Assembly: GCA_002433075.1 (NCBI GenBank)
Contig: DJHM01000018.1
Span: 1 to 64,000, forward strand
Length of the DNA stretch: 64,000 nt
From: Latescibacteria bacterium UBA6620
GTDB taxonomy: Bacteria; Latescibacterota; UBA2968
Reading direction: 5' to 3'
Shown here in pieces: positions 17,349-25,632 of the stretch; positions within the stretch are counted from its first letter, which is position 1; the number at the start of each line of letters is the position of its first letter. Under the pieces are notes generated by a model. The model did not search any database, was not told the origin of the DNA, and saw only the letters and a list, made by a program, of their open reading frames with translations. The translations under genes and the position numbers were made by a program.

Positions 17349-18823
17349 ATGGTGAACAACCGAACGTTCTGGTGCTGATGTGCGATCAGATGAAGGCGAC
17401 GGCCAGCAACCTGTGGGGGTCGTCGTTCTGCGAGACCCCCTCGCTGGAGCGGTTGTCGAACACAGGGGTTCGATTCGAGCACGCGGTCACACCGCATCCC
17501 CTCTGCGTTCCAGCCAGGATCTCGTTCTGGACCTCGCAGTGGCCGCATACGCACGGAGGGCGACGCAACCAGACGCTGATGCCGTCTGACGCTCCACACG
17601 TTTTCAAATTGTGGAAAGAGGCCGGATACCACACGGGGCTGATCGGCAAGAATCACTGCTTCGAAACGACGGCAGACATCGAGCGATTCGATACCTACTG
17701 TGAGATCACCCACGGAGGGATTCCGAAACACGCGCCGGAGAATCGCGGAATGCCGTGGTTCCGGACCCGCGACCAGATTGACGCAGGTCACGCGACACGA
17801 CGATCGATGCCGGACGTAAGCCCGCATTTTTCGTACGCTATCAGCGACCATCCGCTCGAAGACTATTCGACGGGTCTTCTCGCAGGGCAGACCGTTCGCT
17901 TCCTGGAGGCCCACAAGGACGAACCGTTTGCCCTCTGGGTGTCGATTCCGGATCCACACGGGCCGTACGAAGTGCCGGAAAAATACGCGGAAATGTTCGG
18001 GTCGGACGTCGTCGAGTTGCCCCCTCGGCGGGAGGAGGAATTCTCCGACGGAACAGCACCTGAACGGAATCGTGTGATCGACGAGATGATCGGGCTGTCC
18101 GGCGACCCCGAGGAGGAAATCCGGGCGGTCGTCGGCGTGTATCACGCGATGGTCCGCTTTCTGGATGATGCGGTCGGACAGATTCTGGACGCGCTCGAAG
18201 CGAACGGTCTCCGGGAAAACACGATCGTCGTGTTCTGCAGCGACCACGGCGACTACTCGGGCGAGCACCACGCGATGGGGAAGGGCGGTGCCTTCTACGA
18301 TTGCCTGACTCGGGTGCCGCTCATCGTCTCTTGGCCCGGTCAGATTCCCGAGGGCGCGGCGGATGCGAGTATGGCGAATCTCGTCGACGTGGCACCGACG
18401 CTGCTTTCGCTTCAGGGCGTGGACATCCCCGGATCGATGCAGGGGCAGCCGCTTCCGACGGTCACAGACACCCAACCGAGAGAGGCGACGTTCTCGGAGT
18501 ACGGGGCCGGAGGGCCGCCCTTTACAATGTTCGATCTGGAACAGATGGAGAAGCCCTACGGTCGACGGGCGATTGCGGATTCCCTGCAGTGGCGTGAAGC
18601 GGAAGGCCGGCGGAAGATGGTGCGAACGGCCGAGTGGAAGTACGTCCACGATTCGATGATGGGTTCGTCGGAGGATGAGCTGTACGACCTGTTGAACGAT
18701 CCCTGGGAGCACCACAACGTCGTGAACGATTTGGCCAACAGGGGTATCTTGGCAGAAATGCGTTTAAGGCTGGCTGACTGGTCGATCGAAACCGAAGATC
18801 CAAAGCCGGTGCCTATGCCCTGA
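17345..18823 (+). CDS. Sulfatase (C-x-P-A-R type), second of tandem pair
   Basis: A 492-residue enzyme with NVLVLMCDQMKATASNLWG, CVPARISFWTSQWP, IGKNHCFETTAD and FCSDHGDYSGEHH. Its collinear similarity to the preceding sulfatase over the whole length marks a tandem duplication that has since diverged, most clearly around the middle (IPKHAPENRGMPWFRTRDQ against the equivalent stretch of the first). Both share the same active-site scaffold, so they may act on different sulfate positions of one substrate. The start overlaps the previous stop (ATGA). The aldo/keto reductase follows after 55 bases. Confidence 0.9.
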   Translation: MNGEQPNVLVLMCDQMKATASNLWGSSFCETPSLERLSNTGVRFEHAVTPHPLCVPARISFWTSQWPHTHGGRRNQTLMPSDAPHVFKLWKEAGYHTGLIGKNHCFETTADIERFDTYCEITHGGIPKHAPENRGMPWFRTRDQIDAGHATRRSMPDVSPHFSYAISDHPLEDYSTGLLAGQTVRFLEAHKDEPFALWVSIPDPHGPYEVPEKYAEMFGSDVVELPPRREEEFSDGTAPERNRVIDEMIGLSGDPEEEIRAVVGVYHAMVRFLDDAVGQILDALEANGLRENTIVVFCSDHGDYSGEHHAMGKGGAFYDCLTRVPLIVSWPGQIPEGAADASMANLVDVAPTLLSLQGVDIPGSMQGQPLPTVTDTQPREATFSEYGAGGPPFTMFDLEQMEKPYGRRAIADSLQWREAEGRRKMVRTAEWKYVHDSMMGSSEDELYDLLNDPWEHHNVVNDLANRGILAEMRLRLADWSIETEDPKPVPMP

Positions 18824-18878
18824 CGGAAACCGACCACGGGTCGCTTCTCGAGGACAGAACAACCATTTGGAGCAGGAT

Positions 18879-19838
18879 ATGGAATACACTCAACTCGGTT
18901 CCGCGGGCGTGAAAGTATCGCGTTTATGTCTGGGCACCGCGTTCCGGGGACAGAAGGATGACGCGGTGTGCGAGACCGTGATTCGGAAGGGGATCGACCA
19001 CGGTGTGAACTTCTTCGATTGTGCCAATTTCTACGGACTCGGACGTTCGGAGCGTTTTCTTGGACGAGCCATCAAGGGACATCGCGACGATCTTGTAATC
19101 ACCTCGAAAGTCTGGAGTCGTATCGGTGAGGGTCCGAACGACGCGGGTCTTTCACGATTCGCGATCATTCGTGAATGTGAGCGCAGCCTGGTTCGTCTGG
19201 ACACGGACCGCATCGACGTTTATCTGGTACACAACGTCGATCACGAGACTCCGGCGGACGAGATTCTGGCGGCGATGGATCATCTCGTTCAACAGGGGAA
19301 GGTCATCTATACGGGAAGTTGCAACCACCGGCCGTGGCAGTTGATGGAACACCTGGGTGTGCAGCGGGCTCGTGGATTGTCGCCGTTCATCGCGACGCAG
19401 TCGCCTTACAATCTCCTCCAACGGTACGATGTAGAAGGAGATATGTTCGACCTCTGTCGAGAACACGGAATCGGGGTGATGGCCTACAGCCCCTTGGCGG
19501 TGGGGCTCTTGACGGGAAGGTTCAGGAAGGGTGAGGAACGACCGTCCGGTACACCGTGGGATCGGACCGAAGACCGTTACGTGGCGACGATGAGTGCCCA
19601 GTCGGACGCGGTGATTCAGAAGCTGATCGACATTGGAAGCGAGGTGGGACGGACGCCCGCACAGGTGGCAACCGCGTGGATCCTCGATCATCCCGAGATC
19701 ACGAGCCCGATTCTCGGTCCCGACACGATCGAGCACTTCGACGAAGCCTGCGGCGCCCTGGGCTGGGACCTGGCGCCCGAACATCGGACGGCGCTCGACG
19801 AGGTGTCAGAAGTGCCTCAACGAACACTCTACGCCTGA
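18879..19838 (+). CDS. Aldo/keto reductase
   Basis: A 319-residue NADPH-dependent TIM-barrel oxidoreductase. The tetrad is Asp in NFFDCANFYGLG, Tyr in the same motif, Lys in VITSKVWSR and His in YLVHNVDHE. GVMAYSPLAVGLLTGRF is the conserved cofactor-binding turn, and TSPILGPDTIEH binds the adenosine phosphate. It resembles glyceraldehyde-3-phosphate reductase and K-channel-beta-like members. ATG at 18879 with GGAG ten bases upstream is better than a TTG at 18867. It is placed between two sulfatases and a decayed lyase, so a sugar aldehyde is the likely substrate. Confidence 0.88.
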   Translation: MEYTQLGSAGVKVSRLCLGTAFRGQKDDAVCETVIRKGIDHGVNFFDCANFYGLGRSERFLGRAIKGHRDDLVITSKVWSRIGEGPNDAGLSRFAIIRECERSLVRLDTDRIDVYLVHNVDHETPADEILAAMDHLVQQGKVIYTGSCNHRPWQLMEHLGVQRARGLSPFIATQSPYNLLQRYDVEGDMFDLCREHGIGVMAYSPLAVGLLTGRFRKGEERPSGTPWDRTEDRYVATMSAQSDAVIQKLIDIGSEVGRTPAQVATAWILDHPEITSPILGPDTIEHFDEACGALGWDLAPEHRTALDEVSEVPQRTLYA

Positions 19839-19850
19839 CCGGAACGATGA

Positions 19851-22180
19851 TTGCGGAGAGCCGACGTCCCCCACCTCTACATCGATCCTTGCTATCCCAG
19901 GCAGGGCGGTCGGGAATTGACCGTTCCTCCGGTCTTTGCGTGGAAGCCGGATGGCGTCGCCCCGCCGTACTTTCTCGAAGTCGCGCGTGATGCGTCGTTC
20001 ACTGATGTCGCTTTGCGCGCGGAAGGGCTCGTGGACCCGGTCTACCTGCCCGCAAAGGCTCTGGAACCCGACGGCTATCACTGGCGATGGGGGAGCCGCG
20101 AAGATGTGGCGTTGAGCTTTGGGTTCGAGATTCTGCCCGATGCGATCGAACTCGAAGTGCCATCGGCCTCTGCCTGGCTCGAGGCGATCCCGAAGGGGCA
20201 TCCACGGCTCTACGTCGCCGAGGGAGAGGTCGACGCTTTTCGTAAGCGATGCAAGCAGGATGCCCCCGAAGGTCTTGACGATCTGCTCAAGAGCGCCAAC
20301 CAGCTTCTGGGAGAGTCGCACAGGATGTCCGAACCGGAGTTTCTTCCGGACAGAAGTCTTGCCTTCGAAGCGTTCTGGAAGATCTGGTATCCCATGATGT
20401 GGGGGTCGCGACGATTCGTGAAGGGGGCGGAGACACTGGGCCTCGCTTACCTGGCTGCCGGGAATACAGCCTTCGTCCGCGCGGCCTGTGAACGTCTGGT
20501 GTCGGGGTGGGACCCGGAGGGTTCCAGCTACCTTGGGCACAATGATGAAGCCCATATGTCCATCATCTGGCACGCCCCACACGCGTCCGACTGGGTGTGG
20601 GATCTGTTTCTGCAGATGAACGTGCTACCGTGATCGACCAGTATCGACGCAGAGGGGAAATCACATTCGAGCATATGCACGATCGCGGGCTCTAAGGGAT
20701 CGAGCGCTTCGACTCACACGCAGGTCGCGAGATCGTTTTCCTGGCGAACATGGCCATCGTGTTCCACGATCACATCCCTGAAGCGAAGGACTGGTTGGAC
20801 TGGCTTCGCTGGTCCTTTGTGGAATATGGCCCAGCTGGGGTGCGGACGATGGGTCCTGGGCGCAGGGAATGTCCTACTCCACACCCTACATCACGATTAT
20901 GTCGATGTTCGCCTCGGCGTTGAAGCGAGCGACCGGCGTCGATCTTTATTGACGACCCTTTTGGAAAAATCACGCCTGTTGGCGGTACTGCTGCTTCCCT
21001 CCCTATGCAGAATGGTTCGGGTTTGGTGACCATTCCGAAAAATGGCAGGACACCTGGAACAATGCCGCAAACCTCGTGGACGTGATCGCACGTGAGACGA
21101 AGTCGCCTGAGCTGGGGCCCTTAATCGACGCGTTCAGGTCGGAGGCTGTAGGGCTCGAGAAGCTGGAAGAACGTCAGATGCCGGGTGTTCTGTCACAGCT
21201 GTTCACGGTTTCAGCGCTGGGGTCGTCGTCGGCTCCTGTGGTCTTGAGAGAGATCGCGCGTTGAACGTGTTCCCGGATGCCGGCTACGCTCCGGTTCGGA
21301 CGAGCCCCGATGACCGAAACCGGGACATCGCGTTCGTGTTTCGAGCATCCCCGTATGGGTCTGTCAGTCACTCCCACGCGAATCACAACGACTTTTTTCT
21401 TCACGTCGGCGGAAGGTGTTCGCGATGCCGAGCGGCTACTACGACCCGTCGAGGTCGAAGCATCACGCTAACTGGGTATGGCATACCAAATCTCACAACT
21501 GCGCGACTCTGTCGGATGCTTCGCAGTTGATGCAGTCCCACGACTCGGTCGGCGCTGTTGTGAACGCGTTCGAGGACGATCGCCTTGTGTACTTCTCCGG
21601 TCGCGCCGACGGCAGCTACCCGGGTCGGGCTGTGCGGTATCGGCGGCACGTGACCATCGACAAGATGACAAACGGTTTTCTGATGATCGATGAGCACGTG
21701 GCGCCTCCGCGAGTCTACTCGGCGTTGCAGTGGAACATTCACTCGTGGAACGAGATCGAGAAATGTGATGAGGACCGCACGTTCCGCATCGAACGCGAGG
21801 GGTGTGGGCTAACGGGCACGTTCCTGTGCCACGAGGACAGCTTCTTCGTAATGAGAGAAGGCTGGGACCCTCCACCGACTCCTACGAAAAGCACCCTGCA
21901 GTGGTACCCGCAGTATCACCTTCGGTTTTCGCCGACCGTAATCGGGTCCGAGCGCTATCTGGGCATCTTGCTCCAACCCCGGCGCCTATGCGACCCGATG
22001 ATGGACGTCGATCGCTGGCGCGAGGAGGACGGTCGTGAGGCCGCAGCCCTGGGTACGTCGACCTACACGATCGACCTCCCGGGGGATCCTGCCGGGTCGA
22101 TCGCTCGCCTGTCCGTGGACGACCAGTCCTACGTCATCGATGACGACGGAATCCATAAGGCCGAAAGCGATCGCAGATGA
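19851..22180 (+). pseudogene. DUF4962/heparinase II/III-like lyase, heavily frameshifted
   Basis: The first 260 codons are intact (HPRLYVAEGEVDAFRKRC, then LGHNDEAHMSIIWHAPHASD), ending at a TGA at 20631-20633. A one-base shift continues GEITFEHMHDRGL, TAA, then REIVFLANMAIVFHDH. Another shift near 20840 gives DDGSWAQGMSYSTPYI, ending in TGA. Later pieces carry AEWFGFGDHSEKWQDTW and, after further shifts, VSHSHANHNDFFLHVGG and HANWVWHTKSHNCATLSDA, the C-terminal heparinase beta-sandwich. The gene once encoded a polysaccharide lyase-type enzyme of about 770 residues. With at least two stops and three frameshifts it cannot make that now. The next gene's ATG still overlaps its stop. Confidence 0.85.
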
Positions 22181-22980
22181 TGGATCTGGACAGACTGACC
22201 GCGTGCACGTTCCTGCTCCGGGAGAAACCCCTGGACGAGACTTTCTCCGTGATCAAAGAGGCGGGTTTCGACCAGGTGGATCTCCTGGCTCGAATGCCGC
22301 ACTTCTCAGTGACCGACCCTGAATACAGTCTCGATGAACTGGAAGCCCAGTGCGACCGACACGGGATACGCATCGCGAATCTGGGCGCGTACTGTGGCCG
22401 CGGTTTCTCCGCTGAAGAAGAGGATGTGCGAGACGCGGCGATGGAAGAGATGAAGCTGACGCTCGATGCGGCGAAGCGCTTTGGCGCGAGAACGGTGAGG
22501 GTGGCTCCTGGAAATGGGAAACGATCGGAGATCGGCGCTCTGGTACCCTTGTTCAGGGAGTCGGCCGAAACCGCGGAGGAAATCGGGGTCTTTTGGGGGA
22601 TCGAGAACCACGGCAGCGAAATTTCGGGGAATCCGGAGGCTTGCCTCGAGATCTGTCAGAAGGTGGGATCGCGGCATTTCGGAATTCTCTACGAGCCCTG
22701 CAACCTGATGGCCACAGGGACGGACTACAAGGAGGCCCTCGACATCCTTCAAGATTACGTGGTCCACGTCCACGTGAAGGATGGGGCCTACGGCGAAGAT
22801 GGGAAATGGGCCAGGACGATGCTGGGCGAGGGCGAAATCGACTACCTGTGGGTCTACGACCAAGTCGAAGAGGCTGGCTGCTCGGGAGAGTATGCGCTCG
22901 AGTACGAAGTCCCTCAGATTGAAGCCGTCGAAACCGGCTACAAGAAATGGCGGGACTACTGGCTGGGATTGCCCCGGTGA
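22177..22980 (+). CDS. Sugar phosphate isomerase/epimerase (xylose-isomerase-like TIM barrel)
   Basis: A 267-residue single-domain TIM barrel of the AP-endonuclease-2/xylose-isomerase superfamily. Likely metal-site residues appear in WGIENHGSE (Glu), YEPCNLMATG, VHVHVKDGAYG (His, Asp) and YALEYEVPQ (Glu). FDQVDLLARMPHF and GIRIANLGAYCG are typical of the hydroxypyruvate- or inosose-isomerase-like group. It is intact although its translational partner upstream is destroyed, and the overlapping ATGATGG start relies on its own initiation. It probably interconverts a ketose and an aldose released from a glycan. Confidence 0.85.
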   Translation: MMDLDRLTACTFLLREKPLDETFSVIKEAGFDQVDLLARMPHFSVTDPEYSLDELEAQCDRHGIRIANLGAYCGRGFSAEEEDVRDAAMEEMKLTLDAAKRFGARTVRVAPGNGKRSEIGALVPLFRESAETAEEIGVFWGIENHGSEISGNPEACLEICQKVGSRHFGILYEPCNLMATGTDYKEALDILQDYVVHVHVKDGAYGEDGKWARTMLGEGEIDYLWVYDQVEEAGCSGEYALEYEVPQIEAVETGYKKWRDYWLGLPR

Positions 22981-24389
22981 CGGGTATCCTGAACGCCGTC
23001 ACGGCATCGATCGACGGGCTGGTACGGATCGCGGACGAATTCGGAGGCCTGTTTCCCTCGATCATCGATCGTCGACGGGCAACGATGCTCGAGACGCTGC
23101 CGGACGCGATCGCGGGTCAACGAGATGGAGATCGATCGCATCTCGGGAGCAACCTGATCCACGATGAGGCGCTGCTGCTGACGATGTTCGCCCTTGCCGA
23201 TTCCGAAGGGCGACCCGACTACGCGGTTGCGGCGGACCGGTATCTGAAACGATTCGCAATGCATTGTGCGAACACGCCGACCGGCATCCTGCCCTGGGGA
23301 GAGCACGCGTTCTGGCATCTCGTCGAAGATCGGGTCGGGAACAGCAACGAAATCCGGGGGAGTGAATCCCCGTCGACTCACGACCATCTGCGCCAGGCCC
23401 CTCTGTGGCTGCTCGAGAAGCTGTATGGCTTCCGCCCCGAAAGCCTCATCCGGTTCGGAGAGGGTCTGGACGGTCACTGGACCGAGGGTGAACCGGAGGA
23501 ATACATCCGCCACGCCTACATTGAGGAAGATCGGCCCTATCCTCGCAGCGACCGGTCGTGTGACTTCCCGCGTCACGGGGGATTCTACATTTTCGACTGG
23601 GCATTCCTTCTTGCGAAGACCGGGCGCCAGGATTTCGCTGATCGGATCCGGAAGATGCTCGACTACTGGTGGGGGTGGCGTCATAATGATGGCCTACTTC
23701 TTACAGAGAGTCGTTCTCCGAAGGAGGCAGTAAACTTTCACGGTGTGAATGCTCCCGGCCAGACTCTGTCGCTGGGTGTCAGCTTGCTCGAGAGCGCGCC
23801 TCTGGTAATGAAAGAGGCTCCGGATCTGGCTGCGACGATGGAAGAACGGGCGGCGATTTACGTGGACGGCTTCTTCTCTGCGCCCCATGATTACGAGCGT
23901 CATCAATACGTGCTGTCCTGCAAACGAAACAACGGCGAGGTCGTGGGCGCCTCTCCGATCTGGGGGAGCGTCTACGGTGTCTGGCCGGCGTCCTACATCG
24001 CGCTGACCTGTCTCTGTGGCTACGGTTTGACATCGGACGATCGCCTGATGGATTATGCACGATCGGTCGGGGAGGGGTATCTTCAAGAGTCGTTTCCCGA
24101 CGACGTGGCTGTGCCGGCGATGGATGCAGGGCTGGGTCTGGGACTTCTGGCCGATCTCTACGAGCGGACGAGGGACAAAGCGTGGCTGGACGGGGCCGAG
24201 AAAATGGCCCACACTCTGACAGACGTATACTTCGAGCCTGATGTCGCGTTGCCTCGAGGCGCAGCGGGAATCGACTGGTATGAGTCGCAGATGGGCCCGA
24301 GCTTTCTGCTGCACGGGCTCGCCAAGACCGTATTGCTGTCCCGTGACGGAGCACCCTCCGCGCTAGCCACGGACTATACCGCACGGTAA
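22977..24389 (+). CDS. Six-hairpin (alpha/alpha)6-barrel carbohydrate-active protein, putative
   Basis: About 470 residues. Repeated helical hairpins are rich in Trp, Tyr and Gly (HGGFYIFDWAFLLAKTGRQD, YGVWPASYIALTCLCGYG, GLGLGLLADLYERTRDKAWL), the hallmark of six-hairpin glycosidase or lyase folds. I do not recognise a specific family or a firm catalytic pair; candidate acids are in HEALL-like NLIHDEALLL and DYWWGWRHNDGL. No signal peptide is seen. GTG at 22977 overlaps the isomerase stop (GTGA) and is preferred to an earlier in-frame ATG at 22947. It belongs to the same operon, so a role on an oligosaccharide is inferred. Confidence 0.7.
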   Translation: MTGILNAVTASIDGLVRIADEFGGLFPSIIDRRRATMLETLPDAIAGQRDGDRSHLGSNLIHDEALLLTMFALADSEGRPDYAVAADRYLKRFAMHCANTPTGILPWGEHAFWHLVEDRVGNSNEIRGSESPSTHDHLRQAPLWLLEKLYGFRPESLIRFGEGLDGHWTEGEPEEYIRHAYIEEDRPYPRSDRSCDFPRHGGFYIFDWAFLLAKTGRQDFADRIRKMLDYWWGWRHNDGLLLTESRSPKEAVNFHGVNAPGQTLSLGVSLLESAPLVMKEAPDLAATMEERAAIYVDGFFSAPHDYERHQYVLSCKRNNGEVVGASPIWGSVYGVWPASYIALTCLCGYGLTSDDRLMDYARSVGEGYLQESFPDDVAVPAMDAGLGLGLLADLYERTRDKAWLDGAEKMAHTLTDVYFEPDVALPRGAAGIDWYESQMGPSFLLHGLAKTVLLSRDGAPSALATDYTAR

Positions 24390-24463
24390 CGGCTCCAGGT
24401 GTGACGCGGGGCCGGGGCGTTCTCTGGTCTAGTAAGAACTCGAAGACACGACGGAGATGAACG

Positions 24464-25261
24464 ATGAGAGATCTGGTGACAGATGCTGATTGGGCAGAGC
24501 AGGAGCTTGAGGGCTACCTGCGCTTGGGCCGCGTGGTTGACGACGAGGAGCTGGAGGAGCTCAGCTCGAGGATGGACGAGATTATGCTGGGGGAGGCTGA
24601 TGTCGACTACGATCGAATGATGTTCCAGCTGGACCGGGATCCGGAAAAGGATGGCAAGCCCGGACCGCAGTCGAAGGGCCATAAAGGGGCAACACTGGCC
24701 TACCGGAAGATTCAGGATCTGGAGTTCGACCCGCCGTTTCTTCGGTATATGCAGCAACCGCTCTACCGGGACATCTGCGAAAGGACGTACGGGGACCGCC
24801 CGGTGGCCTGCAACAGAGCGATGTTTATGAACAAGCCCGCGGGCCTGGGCACGCCGCTCCAGTGGCATCAGGACCGTTGGACAGATCTCGATCGGGACCC
24901 CCAGATCACGGTCTGGCTGGCACTTAACGATTCGACGATCGCCAACGGCTGTGTGCACATCGTCCCTCGGTCCCACCACAAGCTTCTGAACCCGGAGTCC
25001 GGAGCCGGTTTTCTCACTCCCGAACAGATCGACGAACTGCTGGCGGAACACACGCCTGTCCCGCTGGAGCTGGAAGCGGGGGAAGCGGTGCTGTTGCACA
25101 ACTGGCTTCTGCACAGCTCACAGGATAACGGGACAGACATACCGAGACGGGCGTTCAGCGTGTGCTATATGGACGCGGACACTGTCTCGGAAAAAGGAAA
25201 TTCCTACTCACTTCTCTTCGGGGAAGGGGCGCTCGACCCGGATCGGCTTACGGCGGCCTGA
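24464..25261 (+). CDS. Phytanoyl-CoA dioxygenase (PhyH)-family protein
   Basis: A 265-residue Fe(II)/2-oxoglutarate oxygenase. The facial triad is His and Asp of QWHQDRWTDL and His of NWLLHSSQDN; the cosubstrate Arg is in IPRRAFSVCY. VHIVPRSHHK follows the iron-binding strand as in other members. It is only distantly similar to the PhyH protein at 14690, so it is not a recent duplicate. It is the last gene of the plus-strand catabolic run, with a U-tract terminator 24 bases after the stop. The substrate is unknown. Confidence 0.87.
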   Translation: MRDLVTDADWAEQELEGYLRLGRVVDDEELEELSSRMDEIMLGEADVDYDRMMFQLDRDPEKDGKPGPQSKGHKGATLAYRKIQDLEFDPPFLRYMQQPLYRDICERTYGDRPVACNRAMFMNKPAGLGTPLQWHQDRWTDLDRDPQITVWLALNDSTIANGCVHIVPRSHHKLLNPESGAGFLTPEQIDELLAEHTPVPLELEAGEAVLLHNWLLHSSQDNGTDIPRRAFSVCYMDADTVSEKGNSYSLLFGEGALDPDRLTAA

Positions 25262-25275
25262 TCGAGCAGACGGGA

Positions 25276-25622
25276 TTACGAGGAGGCGCGGACGAGGAGG
25301 TTCGCGCCTTTTTTGTTGCCGCTCTGTCGGGTCAGCTCGAGGGGGGTCTTGTCTTCACCGTTCAGGAGTTCCGGGCCGCCGCCGCCGTTGAGCAGTGCCG
25401 TGATGGCCAGGTTACTGTGGTAGAAGCCGGCCCAGTGGAGGGGGGTGTTCGCTGGTTCTTGTTTTCAACCCCGTTGGCCCCGATGTAGTGAAGCAGCGTA
25501 GCCCGATGTTCCCGGGACGACCTGGCGTACACGAGATCAGGATCCTCAACGATCATCTGTCGGAGCGTGTCGGCTTCCCCGTCGATCACGGCCTGAACGG
25601 CATTTTAGAAACGGTCGGACAT
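25276..25622 (-). pseudogene. Ankyrin-repeat protein, broken
   Basis: It starts MSDRF and then TAA at codon six, followed in frame by AVIDGEADTLRQMIVEDPDL and RATLLHYIGANGVENKN, an ankyrin helix pair. A frameshift near 25455 then leads to NTPLHWAGFYHSNLAITALL, NGEDKTPLELTRQSG and a TAA at 25276-25278. The two TPLH/ATLLHY signatures show two to three ankyrin repeats in a protein of about 115 residues. One stop and one frameshift inactivate it. It begins 10 bases after the gamma-glutamyltransferase stop on the same strand. Confidence 0.8.
25285..25314 (+). terminator. Intrinsic terminator after PhyH gene
   Basis: GGCGCG, 12-base loop, CGCGCC, then six T residues: a standard rho-independent terminator for the plus-strand operon ending at 25261. 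It lies inside the last codons of the opposite-strand ankyrin pseudogene, so the same bases also encoded part of that protein (NKKGANLL). Confidence 0.75.
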
Positions 25623-25632
25623 CGTGCCCTCC

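Noticed and set aside
17234..18715. A 493-codon minus-strand frame opposite the second tandem sulfatase
   Set aside because: The plus-strand sulfatase has all catalytic motifs over the same bases; the antisense reading has no recognisable domain.
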